The notes: generated from the sequence alone by a model not told the origin. Counted from the first letter of the stretch, positions 23,510 through 43,179 are shown. The stretch is 64,000 nt of DNA from Piromyces finnis (GCA_002104945.1 MCFH01000024.1:124001-188000), one strand, 5' to 3'. Made by a program: numbers and translations.

Positions 23510-26500
23510 TTAGGAATTTTGTTGTTGTTCCTGTTGATTTACTTGTAGTGGTATAGTAGGTTGATAATAATATTCATTTATTGGTTTTACTGGACTCTTT
23601 TTAAATGATTTATGAAATGTTGGTTTATATACATTAAATATATTTTTCTTTTGTATACGTTGATTATTAAATTTTTTTGATTTAAATAATCTTCTTTCCC
23701 CTGAGAATATAAATTGTTGTTGTTGGGATTTATTATTATTATTCTTATTATTATTCTTATTATTATTATTATTATTAGAATGATTGCTAAAATTTTCTTT
23801 ATTCTCTTTCATCTCTGATGATACTATTGAACCCTCGGTGACTTCATCTTTATTTATTGTGGTTACTGGAGACACAGATGTTTTGGATAAATCATGAGCA
23901 TCTTTAGGTATTAAGGTAGTATTTGAATTGGACAAAACTTCATTATCCTTGTCTTTATTGGTACTATTCGTGATAAGATTCTTATTATTTATTTTATAGG
24001 CATAATTACTATTACTTTTGTTGTTACGATAATGATGACCACTATTATTTTTCTTAAAGTAAGGGATATATATACGTCTCTTTCTATTATTATTAAAACG
24101 TTTATAACTACTACCATATCTATAACGGAAAGAAGAATTTATTTTGGAAGGGTAAGTAGGAGCATGATCAATATATAAATAATTTGATTGATTATATGGT
24201 GTGGAGGAAACTACTGTAGCTATAGCTTGTGCAGGGTATAATATCATAGGGTAGAGAACAGGTAAGCCTTGGGCATTAGGAGTAGCAGCAGTGGTAATGA
24301 TGTAAGGTGTAGCTACATTATATACTAGTGGACAATAAGGTGATGTCATACCATTACTATTTCTAAAGTATTGTGGTGGAATATAATAGGAATAGCCTTG
24401 TGATCCATTACCACCATAATATCTGCTTCTTCGTATTGGTTTTATCATATGTCTTTGCATTATGCTTGGGGAACCATAAGAACGGGAATGGGAAACTACA
24501 GATGGATAATAATGTTTATTTCTTCGACTAACTCTCATTGGACCAGAAGAGTAAAATACGGAGGATTTATTTATAGTTGTGGTATTATTCGTTAAGGGTG
24601 ATGTGGTAGTTGAAGAGTTATTATTAATACTTATATTTACATTAATATTTGGTGAAACATTTTGTCCTTGTTCCTTATCAAGTATAGCAGATGATTGTAC
24701 AGTTAATTCTGTGGTAGATTCCGTTAATGTATCCTTTGTAGAGAAAGTAGATGTGGTGGAAATCTGTGAATAGTTTGGATGAACCAAGGTTGCTGAAGAG
24801 GAATCGGATTGTTCTGAGAAAACAGAAGACACAGATAAGGAAGGAGATTGTTGAATGGAAGATGCGGTACTTATAATAGATTTCACTAAATAAGGTTCCT
24901 TAAATGGTGAAAGTATCATATCTGTAATAGGTTTTGGTGATAATGAAACATTTTTCTTTGAAGTATTATTAGCTAAATCATCATGTGAAATTAATGTTTT
25001 AATAGAAGATGTGGATGAATTAGATAATTTATTAGACATAATTTTATTATTATTTTTGGTAGTATTTGTATGTTCTTTTCTATTTGATAAAGAAATAGAA
25101 TTTCTTTTATCTCCCATTCCATTATAATTCTTATGTATAAGTTGACCATATTTTCTCGATTCTTCATTATTTATCTTATTGAATTTATTATGTTTTACAA
25201 AAGTTTTTTGATTTGTATTATTACTGTCTATTTCTTTCTTGGTTTGGTTCTTTTTTGGAGATAGGAATTGAGATAAATCTGGTTCTGGATTTATTAATAT
25301 GATAACATCATCTTCTGAATCACTTAATTCTGATGAAGTAGAATAATTATCAGAGCCATCACTAGATATGTATGAATCATAGCATGTATCTTCATCATCT
25401 CCAACAACAGATGAATGTGATGATGAAATACTTTCAGCTAAAATATATTTGTAATGAAAATAAATATTAATAAAAAATATATATATTAGAATATATTAAC
25501 TACTTTATATTAACAGAAAAAAATAGAATTCTCAATGATTAATAATATCTTTCTCTTTTTTTTATATATAAAGTAAATAAATCAAGTTGTTGTTACTTAC
25601 CGTCCAATGAAGCTGTAGGTTGGGAATATTTTATAGTATTCTTTGAATCTATTATTGGACATTCATTTGATTTGATTTCCTTATGTTTCTTATCTTCTTC
25701 ATTTTTAATTTCTTGTATAACAAGTGTAGAAGGTACAGTGGGGATAGAAATAGATGGAGTTGATGTTGTTGTAGCAATAGCTAAAATATCTTCTGTATGT
25801 ATTTCATGGGTATTTATACCATCTATCTTTTTTTCTATTATTTTTTTCTCTTGTATTTTCTTTATTGGGTATGTATTCTTTTTATCCTTTTCTGACACAA
25901 TAGAAACTATTGAAGATGTGGATTTATATGATATATTATTTATGGAAGTAATTGATGGAGTTGAGGCAACAAGTGTCTTTCTTGAAGATGATAAAGATTT
26001 TGAATTGATAGTAGTAGCAGATGTAGATGAAGATGCTATGGATGCAACTGTAGTTACTAATGAAGTACTACTTGATGATGTAGTAGTAGAAGTAGAAGCC
26101 TTTTGGATTATAAAGCTTTCATAGAATATAGGAACTGGTGATGGTGGAATAATAGACGTGGAGGTGGATGCAACATTATCGGAACAAACTAATCTTTGTC
26201 TCTGCTTTCTATTTCTCTTTTGCATATTAATTTGATAATTTGATCCATTTTTATTTTCTATTAAAATTCATAAAAATTATAAAACAAAAAATAAAGTTAT
26301 TATAATTATTAAAGTTAAAAAGGTAAATGGATATTGTAAACATTAGAATAAAACCAATATATTTGAAAAGTAAATCATTACCTTTCTTTATTCTTGGACT
26401 TTTTCCTTTAGATTTACTTTTAATTCTTTGAATATTATTTCTATATAATTTTAATTATACACATATTTATTTAAAAAAAAAGTTAGGATTATTTTTGAGT

Positions 26501-26714
26501 TTTTCCTTTTTTCTTTTTTTTATAAAAATATAAATTAAATGTGAAAATTATAATTACATTTTCTTTGGTAATTCAAAGTCAATAGTTTTAAGGATATCTT
26601 CAATTTTCTTTAAAAATGAAAATGGAGATTGAATTCTGTATAGTTTTTTACAATACAAAAAAAAAATGAGTATTATAAATTAAATTTAAACATAAAAAAA
26701 AAAATACTGTCTTT

Positions 26715-26770
<56 letters not shown>

Positions 26771-27345
26771 CTTTTATTTCAATTAAAAACTTACTCTTTT
26801 AAAAATGATGAAAAAGAATATTTAATATTGGAAAAGTGTAAAATGCGATAATTTAGATTCTGAATATATATAAATGGACCATAACTATATATAATCTATT
26901 ATAATAAAAATAGAAAAAAAATAAAAGGAATTATTATTCTTATTCATTATTCAAAAGTAATATTCAACTTAGAATCATTTTATAGTATTCTTTCATTCTT
27001 ACTTTTTTAGCCTTCTTATTTAATTCATCTGTATTTTCCAATGGATCATCCAAAAGATTAATATATAAATTTTCTTTTTTAAAAGAAAAATAATATAATT
27101 ATATTCAAGAAAGGATTAATAAAAAAATTTTAAATAGGTTTGTCATTTTAATATTTAATTAAAATTGTAAGCTTACTTAAACTAAAGTTTTTTATTAGAT
27201 AACCAAGTCTTTGTTTTAATTTCTTATAATATGAAGCTATCAATATAGCTATTATTACAATTAATATTGTATATATTACTAAAAAATTTGAACTATCTTG
27301 TTCTTTATATGTTTTTTGATGTACTTTTCTTATTGGTTTTTCCAT
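23510..27345 (-). CDS. Single-pass membrane protein with long Ser/Thr- and Asn-rich tail, unknown function
   Basis: Seven exons join in frame: 27345-27177, 27073-27003, 26895-26795, 26635-26558, 26440-26382, 26257-25601 and 25437-23510, giving 1020 residues. Residues 20-40 (FLVIYTILIVIIAILIASYY) form one membrane helix after a basic N-terminus (MEKPIRKVHQKTYK), consistent with a signal anchor. A short well-behaved region follows (NLYINLLDDPLENTDELNKK, IQSPFSFLKKIEDILKTIDF). Residues ~160-379 are Ser/Thr-rich low complexity; ~380-550 hold an acidic SSELSDSEDD segment. The C-terminal third has an unusual Tyr/Pro-rich core (PPQYFRN, SPYCPLVYNVATPYI, LPVLYPMILYPAQ) flanked by Arg/Tyr- and Asn-rich repeats and a short Gln run at the end. 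No domain is recognised. Intron 3 carries a run of about 47 A on the plus strand. Confidence 0.75.
26719..26766. repeat. Long poly(A)/poly(T) tract in an intron
   Basis: About 47 consecutive A on the plus strand, inside intron 3 of the minus-strand gene, where it reads as poly(T) upstream of the next exon. It is among the longest homopolymer runs of the window. Confidence 0.9.
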
Positions 27346-31495
<4,150 letters not shown>

Positions 31496-32890
31496 TTATA
31501 TTAGCACAAATATGGTAGATATAACAATATCTAAAAATAAAACAATAAAGAAATTTCTTTTACTTTTCCATTTATGGAAATTTATGATTTCTCCATCTCT
31601 TATATCTATAATATCAAAATAACCTGAAATACTAATTAAAAATATGAATAATATTAATAATAAGATATGACATTTCTAATTATTTCTTTTTATTATTATT
31701 ATTATTATAAAGTGTAAAAGAAAAAAATTACCTTTTGCCTAAAAATCCTATTATAAAATCAAAATCATTAACATATACTGATATCGAATGTAGTGAAATA
31801 AATAGTGGTATATAACTTAGAAAAATACGTAAAAATCTTGAGCTTTTATAAAAGACTAATAAAAATAAATTTACTATAACAATAAAAAATAATAGTAATC
31901 CAAGTATAAATCGAATAAGTGAATGTTTACGAGAAACATTACTTTTTATTCTTTTGATAAGAAATCGTTGATATGGACCAACATTTAATATATATAATGC
32001 TTGTTGATAAATATCTTCGAATAATTCATAATACCATTGATTTTCCTTGTATATCTTCCTTTCTATATCTTTAATAATATCCGATGATACCTCAATATTC
32101 TTAGAATGGTTTTCATTAACTATATAGGTTTGAAATAATAATTTTGCACTATATAATAAATCTTTTTCAGTAATATTTCGCTTTATGGTTTGCTTCACAG
32201 AAGAATTATTATCATTATTTCCAGGAAATGATATATTTAAATTGGTTATGTCTTGTTCACTATTTGTTTTAACTATATTATCTATATTATCATATATATA
32301 TATATAGTTTTTATTTTAATTATATAATATGGTATCATAAATTTAAGATTTATCTCCAATTTTTTATTATTAATATAAAATACATATATAATGTATAAAA
32401 GGATAATATAGGTACTAAAAAATTAATTGTATTAAATACCTGAATTATATTCCATTTCATTGTTTCTAAAAATATTATTTTGATTATTAAGACGATGATT
32501 AAGAATATTACTCAATTCTTTATTCGAATTAATAGTTTTAAAAGAAGGAGAAGAAGAAGAAGAATTTATATTTTCTGAAGCAAATTCTTTTGAGCCTTGA
32601 TAAGCCTGAATCAATCGTTTATGCGAAATTAAATCTAATAAAAAATCCAAATAATTATCCATGGATTCAACCTCTTTCAACCAAATATTAAAATTAAAAG
32701 TACAAAACGGAGCATGTGTCTTATTTTCTAAACATTCCTTCAATGAAGGAAGAACAAACATATGATATTTTATCTTTTCTGAAATTCCATTGTAACTATT
32801 GCTTTCTAATATGTCATCTTTTTCTTTATCATTTAATTTAGTATAATATTTAATTTCATTGTCTGTAGCATATTTAAAAACCCTTTTCAT
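31496..32890 (-). CDS. RAX1-like protein: RGS domain plus three membrane segments
   Basis: Three exons join in frame: 32890-32440, 32281-31732 and 31631-31496, giving 378 residues. The N-terminal half fits an RGS fold (LPSLKECLENKTHAPFCTF, then FNIWLKEVESMDNYLDFLLD, about residues 48-90), continued after a Ser/Asn-rich insert by LLYSAKLLFQTYIV and YQQALYILNVGPYQRFL. Three hydrophobic segments follow (LIRFILGLLLFFIVIVNLFL; RIFLSYIPLFISLHSISVYV; FIVLFLDIVISTIFVLI at the C-terminus). Split RGS followed by three C-terminal helices is the layout of fungal Rax1, a polarity landmark that works with Rax2 in yeast bud-site selection. Whether it acts on G-protein alpha subunits is not known from sequence. 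For exon 3 I chose the acceptor at TTAATTAG because the later CAG would shift the frame into a stop. Confidence 0.78.
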
Positions 32891-33702
32891 GGTTTCAGGT
32901 CTTCAAATAGTTATCAAATAAGAAGAATATAAATGAAATAATATATATATATATTGACTAAATGTTATTAAATTATTTGTTATTTAAAAAAAATAAAATA
33001 AAAAAAAATAAAAAATAACTATATATATATATATATTTAATTTTTATTTATTTTTTTCTTTCACAGTATTATTAACAAAGTTTTTTTTTTTTTTTTTTTT
33101 TTTTATTTCTGTTTGTTTACTATAATTATTTATTATTATTATAAATATATAGGTTCTATTTCAATTTTTTTTTAAAATTCTTTTTTTTTTTTTTTTTTTT
33201 TACCTTTTTTTCCCTAATAGTTTTAATATCTATTACTCATACAACAATGTATGGAATGGCAACAATTAGTTAATCTAATTAAATCAATAAAAAAAAAAAA
33301 AAAAAAAAAACTTTATTTATATACATTTTGAATAGTTCAATGTGTGGCTACATTGAAATTTAATGCACCTAACTAAATGATTACGCAATAATGATTCAAA
33401 ATAATCAAAATAAAAATACAACTCACCCCATTAGAAAATTTGAAAAACAATAGATATTAAAAAAAAAAAAATAAAAATAACCATACACACACATTAAAAA
33501 CACCCAAATACAACCAACATACATATATATATTACTCCTCTTTGTTTTTTATATATCTTTATGATACTTTTTATTAAAGATTAATTAATAAATAAATAAA
33601 TTTCTATACATTCTATGATTTGATAAAATATGATGATGATGATGACGATAATAATGCTTAGATAGAATAACTTGTATGAGATAAAATGAAATATTAATAG
33701 TT
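32891..33702. other. Spacer between RAX1-like and LCP5 genes
   Basis: AT-rich DNA with T runs near 33080 and 33182, an A run near 33290 and a short TGATGATGATG run near 33630 close to the 3' end of the LCP5 gene. No gene is seen. Confidence 0.5.
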
Positions 33703-35080
33703 TTATTTTGATCCATGCTTTATTTTTCTCTTTAAAGCTGTAGCGAACTTTCCCTTCTTTCTGTTTTGTTTGCCAAGTGTATCGACCAAATCATCAACAT
33801 CCTTGAATCTACCCTTCTTATGAGATACTTTTTCTTCACCAACATATCTTTTATTCATCTTTCTCTTTCTTAAGATACCAGTACCGTAGTTAGCTTCATC
33901 TTCTGCATTAACACTATTATTAAGACCTTCTAAATCTCTAAAGTCACCTAAATTATTAAATTCTTCTTGTAATGACATAACACCACGACGTTTATTCATT
34001 CTCTTTCTGGCCTTCTTTTCTTCACGAGTTAATGTGAAACGCATAAAGTTTTCTTCTTCATATCTTTGCTTTTCAAGAAGTTTTTCATCCATCTTAGTAG
34101 CAACTTCATGAAGACCATAACCTGTACCAGCAGCTGTTAATTCTTCTGGTCTACTATCGTATTGTTCTTGTAAATCTCTAAGTAATCTTGATTTAGCAGC
34201 ACGCTTTTGTTCACGTTTACTTAATTCACCAATATTTCTTGAAACTGGTTTTTCTTCATAATGCATTGGAACAATCTTTGGTGGTCTGTATAAGTTGGAT
34301 TCTTTATCATCCTTATCTTTTTGTTCTTCATCATCTGAATTAACCATATTCTTTGGATTTGGTTTAAATTGTAATGGATCTTGTAACTCACTGCTAATAG
34401 AACCATTGGCCATTTTTACTAATTTATCTATTTGGTATTTTAATTTTAATTCTAATGGCTTCATCTTTTCAAGAATTGTTCTTTCTTTTATTAATTGTTC
34501 TATAACTGGGTGATCCTCTATTTTCTTTCCATCTAATTTAAGCATAAAATAATAACTTAAATTAATTATGTAACTTAACATTACATTATATTTGACATCT
34601 AAAAAGCTTATTCCTTTTGATAATTCGAAATCTTCATCTTCAATCTTTTTTTCCAATGGTTTCAACTTATTCTTGACTTCTTCTATTTTTTCCTTTAAAT
34701 CTTTTAAATAAGAAAGAAACTTTGTTTCATCCTTTTCATCTATTTTAAAATCTATATTAATATAATTTTTTTGTTAGTTTCTATTAACATTAAAGAATTT
34801 ATATTTATTAATTCTATCTATGTTTATATATGTATGAATCGTTTGAAATCTTTATTCATATTGTACAAATAAAGAAAAAATGCTATTCTCATTAAATATT
34901 GATTTTCCGTGGTTAACCATTTATATCTTTTATAGAGAATAAAAAGATAAAAAACTTGTTGAAACTAGTTTTATAAAATTCAAACTTGATTTTTTACTAT
35001 AAAACTTCATTTCCGAGTCCACGGGTATTTTTTTTATTTAATAATATCTACTTTTATATTTTTATTTTACCTTTTTCCAT
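33703..35080 (-). CDS. LCP5: U3 snoRNP-associated protein LCP5 / neuroguidin (Sas10/Utp3 family)
   Basis: Exon 1 is only 10 nt (35080-35071, ATG GAA AAA G) and exon 2 runs 34751-33703; together they encode 352 residues, the usual size for this family. The N-terminal helical part (FLSYLKDLKEKIEEVKNKLK, then ISFLDVKYNVMLSYIINLSY, HPVIEQLIKERTILEKM) is the Sas10/Utp3 domain. It is followed by an acidic linker, RPPKIVPMHYEE, and the conserved block SKREQKRAAKSRLLRDLQEQ plus YDSRPEEL. The C-terminus is strongly basic (KKGKFATALKRKIKHGSK), as expected for a nucleolar RNA-binding protein. LCP5 acts in the SSU processome during 18S rRNA maturation. The ATG inside exon 2 at 34665 would truncate the domain; the tiny first exon restores a proper start. 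Confidence 0.9.
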
Positions 35081-35336
35081 TTTTTATATTATATTATTAC
35101 AAAAAATTAAGAGTCTTAAATCAAAATCTACAATATTTTTTTAATAAATTTTTTTTTTTATAATTTTGGGTATACTTTTCTTAATGAACACAAAAAAAAA
35201 AAATTGAAAAAATAAATATATTAATGGAAAATTAAAATAATAAATTTGATTGGTTGTTTTTTTAAATATGATTGATCAATTAATTATTTTTTTTAAATCA
35301 ATATTGAAAAGGTTAATTAAATTTTTTATCTAATGT

Positions 35337-35474
<138 letters not shown>

Positions 35475-35599
35475 ATATAAAATTAAATTTATTAAATAAA
35501 TAAATATACATATATATATAAAAGGATTATAATTTAATCTTGTAATGTTAATAAGATAGATGCTACAATATGATAGAATTAAAAATATATATTAATACT

Positions 35600-38584
35600 T
35601 TATATTTTTTTTTTACTTTGTCTTTCTATAATAAAGTAAGAACATAATTGTCTACCTGCAATTAATTGTAATTCTTGATATTCTTTCATATTTTCTTGAA
35701 GAGTTTCCATAATTTGAAGGTATCTAAAAAGGGTATCGCGAGGCCAAAGGGTTTCTTTCTGTTTACCCAAAAGTCCATGAAATGTATTACTAATCGTATT
35801 TTCCCAACCTTTATTATTTTTCAATAATAAAATATTTGTGAATATAAATATGATATGTAAATACAAATATTTAATTAATAATTATACCTTGTGATATTTT
35901 ATTACTGACAATTAACAATCTTTGAATTGTCTCTATAATATCTGAATCTTTTATACTTTCAAATTGCCTATTTTAAATAATAATAAAGAAATTAATAAAA
36001 TATTATATTACTAAATAATTATATATATTATCAACTAAAAAAACTATATAACATACTTATCATCTTTATTAAATTATATAAGAGCAAAAAAAAAAAAAAT
36101 AGGAATAATTAAAATTTATAATTTATATTATACTATTATTAATATATTAATATTTTACCTTCATCCTAAATGCAACAAATAAAATATAAATATTAATACA
36201 TTATAAAATATATATTATAACTACTAATTTATATATTAATATTACCATATTTACGCTATTTAAATTTTTCGAAGAAATATTATTACTAGTTTTTGAATTA
36301 TTATTATTTAATACTTCATGGCTTAAAAGTGAATCGTCTAACCCTAGTTGATTTCTTTTATTTTCTGTATCATCATCATAATATGTATTGGTTCTTGTAG
36401 AATCTTCATTTACTGTTTTTTTTAAATTTTCACTATTATGATATGATAGTGTGTGTAATGTAATTAATGTAATTATATATTAATAATTAATTAATATATA
36501 TAAATATAAAATTATAGCTAGCAGATAGTATAAAACAATTTTATTACATTGATGAATTAAGATTTCCCTGTATCTTTAATTCTTCATTTAATTTTTTTCT
36601 CATTTGTTCAAATCTTTTAGTCTTAATCATTTCTGCTTTTTGTTCATTCATTGCATCATTAATTTTATCGAAATTATTAACTATATATATTTTAAAAATA
36701 ATAAGAAATTGTTATTAAATAACATTTTCATTTATACTTATAATTAAAAACTTAAATGGTAGGATCAAATGATTTTAGTACCCATAACACCAACGAATAC
36801 ATTTCTAAAAATAAATGCACCAAGACATGTCCAAATAATAATATAAGCGGTTGTTACAATTGGATTAGCAATAGTTGAAATCTCGGTTACCATATCATTC
36901 CATTGATCAAAAGTTAAAAGTTGAAACAAAGTTTTAAAACTTTCCCCTATAGAACTAAATTAGTGGAATTAAATAATTATTAATAAAAATATATATTTAT
37001 TAACTGTTTTCTTTTTACTTTTGTATTTTTTTACCCAAATCTATCATGAAAACGTAAATCTGTTTGTGTTGATTTTGTGTATGTTTCAAATAAACTCATT
37101 CCCAAAATAGCAAGAATATACATGACAAGCATAATTAAAATCATAATGAAAACCAAAGACTATATATTTATATTAATAATTAATAAGTTAAATTTTTTGA
37201 AAAAAATAAAAAGCTCACTAATATTATTAATAATGTTACTTGGAATGCATCAAGAATAGTTAACACAATAATTTTTAAACTTCTAAACTTAACAACCTAT
37301 TTGAAATTATAAAGGAAAAAAATTAAAATTATTTAATATTTGATTACTACTATATTTCTTATAGATTTAATATATTTCTATATTTACAATTTTAAACATT
37401 CTCAACACTCTAAGAATTTTTAATTTCTTTAGTACGTTACCAATTCCACTATTACTTCCTTCAATAAAAAAACCCATAACTTCAGGTATAGTACTCTTAT
37501 ATAAATATATTTAATTATGTATTAATTTATATATATATTGTATAATTACTTATTATGTAATTTATTTATATACATACAACAACTGTAACAATAAAATCAG
37601 TAACATTCCATCCATCTTTCCAATAATCTGTAAATGAATCTATCCATTTTATAATAATTTCTGAAATAAATATAACCATTGAAACTAAATCTACTACACT
37701 AGCTATTTTAAATAAAGTTGCATATTGATCTTCTTTAAATTGTAATTCTATAATTTTAATTTTCCATAAATATACACAAATATCTATTTAGCAAAAAAAA
37801 AAAAAAAAAAAAAAATATTAATATTAAGAAACAATAATTTTCATTACCTGTGGTGACACCAATCATTACAACATTAACAATAATAACTATAAGTATAAAA
37901 TTTTGATATGCTTTCGCTTTATATATATGTATATATAATTAATTGTTAAGAATGAATTTATTTTATATAATTTACTATTTTTTTTTTTTTATATAGGATA
38001 AGTACTATTTATTAACCAATTAGCCCATGCACCCAAGGGAATATTTTTTAAATTCTTAATTCTAGTTAATCTACGATCAATTTTTGAACCTTTTGACTTC
38101 TCTTGAATTCTCTTAAATGGTTGAAACTTAATTAAATGATTTGGATGTTCAATAAGGATTTTTTTTAAAACCTTTGGGTCTTGATAATTTTTAATATCAA
38201 TAACAATATAAATATAAATAATAATAATGTATACATTTATTAGTATTCTAATTAAAAATATTTATTTTAACATTAACTAAGTTTAAACCTGATAAATCAT
38301 TTGAAGTATAAATTGGAGCTTGAGAATTAAAGTTATTGTTAATATTATCCAAAAGTTGAAATTCATCTATCAACTTTGTCCGAAATAATGAAGATCTTGA
38401 TGACAGATCATGAAATACCTATTATTAATAAATAGTATTCATTTTATTTCATATAATAATATTAGTAAATATTAATTTTTCTTTTTTTTTTTTTTTTTTG
38501 TTGGTATTGTTTCATTGCATATTCCTTTATTATTACATTATCGGCGGCCCCTTTTTTTAAAACAGGATCCTCTTTTGAAGTCAT
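35600..38584 (-). CDS. CatSper-like six-helix voltage-gated calcium channel subunit
   Basis: Fifteen predicted exons: 38584-38537, 38418-38289, 38179-38006, 37916-37848, 37783-37578, 37495-37388, 37296-37240, 37159-37035, 36954-36782, 36680-36548, 36432-36246, 36165-36159, 36063-36057, 35967-35888 and 35808-35600, giving about 570 residues. The exon 2/3 junction is uncertain. Helices S1 to S6 are present once: AYQNFILIVIIVNVVMIG (S1), S2-S3 with YWKDGWNVTDF, S4 VLKKLKILRVLRMFKI with a basic residue every third position, S5 MILIMLVMYILAILGM, pore LFQLLTFDQW and S6 ending VFVGVMVNNFDKI. The T-x-D-x-W pore and the GVMVNNF after S6 are hallmarks of CatSper, the flagellar calcium channel; bacterial and other single-domain channels have TLExW. 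A C-terminal helix (DTLFRYLQIMETLQENMKEY) recalls CatSper tails. CatSper normally assembles from four different subunits, so partner genes are expected elsewhere. It lies head to head with DDX41. Confidence 0.8.
36057..36165 (-). other. Two consecutive predicted 7-nt microexons of the channel gene
   Basis: Between exon 11 (ending in ATG at 36246) and exon 14 (starting 35967), the frame is carried only through GATGAAG (36165-36159, flanked by TTTAG and GTAAAA) and ATGATAA (36063-36057, flanked by AAAG and GTATGT). Joined, they give M-D-E-D-D-K-Q-F-E-S in frame. Splicing exon 11 straight to exon 14 would break the frame: exon 11 ends in phase 0 while exon 14 starts with one leftover base. Confidence 0.5.
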
Positions 38585-38905
38585 TGTATAATAAACTCCG
38601 TTAAAATAAATAAAATAAACTCTTTCCTTATTTTATTTTTCTTCTTAATATTTTTTCATATATTTACTATAATATTCTTATCCTCAACTATTTTCTTTAT
38701 TACTACGCTTTGTAATATTATACATAAAAGCATAAAATCAAAAATTTAAAGTCAGATAAAATAAACATTTTATGTTAATTTTACATATTTTAATAGTTTG
38801 TTACATAAATCACATAAAAATTTTAATTTACTTAATATAGATTTAATTTCAATTAATGTATTATCTTAAGAACAAAGTTTAAATATTCATAATTTAGAAA
38901 AAAGA
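38585..38905. promoter_or_regulatory. Compact divergent promoter region (channel gene / DDX41)
   Basis: Only 321 bp separate the start codons of two genes transcribed outward, the shortest intergenic distance between divergent genes in the window. It should contain both promoters and 5' leaders. I recognise no specific factor site, only AT-rich sequence. Confidence 0.55.
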
Positions 38906-42228
<3,323 letters not shown>

Positions 42229-42246
42229 TATTAATTTATTTGTATA

Positions 42247-42283
<37 letters not shown>

Positions 42284-43179
42284 ATTTTTATCGGTTTATT
42301 CTATATCAATTTTGTATCAAACAATTAAATTCAATATCATCAGTCTAATTAAGAGTTATTTATTAATGTGATTATGTAATAATTATTTTTGTATCTAAAC
42401 AGCATAACTTGTTAGTAGCAATGTTTTTTTTTTATTTATTTTTTAATAACGTTTTTACTATTATTAAAAAATAATAATAAATAAATAAAAAACATTAATT
42501 ATATATTTAGATGTAGTAATTGTATTTTAAAAGTATTAAAAGAAAAAAAGCTCTAATATAAATTCATTCAAATTATCATATTTCATTTATTACAATATTT
42601 ATTACTAATAAAGTGATGATTAACTTCGCAGTCATAAATAAATTTAGAAATGATTTAATAATAAATTATAGCATTACTAAAATTAAATCTTTATTGTTGT
42701 TTTTACGGTGTTTTTTTGTTTTTAATATATTAATTTTTATATATTTTTTTTATATTAAAAAGTGGTGTGTGTTGCCTTTTTGTTGTGTATTTATTCAATG
42801 TAATATTGGAAGAAAATATTTAAAATTTATGGAAAGAAATTAAATAACAACCAATCAAATTTCAATATTTAACTTTTCTTTTAAATATCAAAAATTTATA
42901 TGTTGTTTTAAAAAAAAAAAATAATTTTAATATCCATTAATATTTAATATTTCAAATAAATAATACAAGGTAAATTATGGAAATCGAGATTTTAAAATTA
43001 AAATTATTGAGATTAAGATTTGAAATATATTTAATAGTTAAAAAATACATATTAAATATTTTATTATTATTCAAATTTCCCGAAAATTATTCAATTTTTA
43101 TTAACAATAATTAAAAAATTTTTTTTTTCACATTTTAAATCTTCATATATCAAATTATTATAACTTACTATTAAAAAAG
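42229..43179. other. Spacer between DDX41 and TIM10
   Basis: AT-rich DNA with a run of about 28 A just after the DDX41 stop (about 42253-42280). An open frame at 42613-42843 gives a hydrophobic Phe/Ile-rich reading without homology that I recognise; it is left out as unlikely. Confidence 0.5.

Noticed and set aside
25672-26124. 150-codon plus-strand ORF
   Set aside because: Antisense to the Ser/Thr-rich exon 6 of the minus-strand membrane protein, whose splicing and frame are consistent.
38460-38536. Reading the channel's first exon on through VIIKEYAMKQYQQ
   Set aside because: No usable donor follows; the frame ends in a poly(A)-derived Lys run and a stop. Splicing at GTAATA (38536) joins exon 2 in phase instead.
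42613-42843. 76-codon hydrophobic ORF between DDX41 and TIM10
   Set aside because: Has a few non-AT codons but no recognisable domain and could be chance in AT-rich DNA; not supported as a gene.
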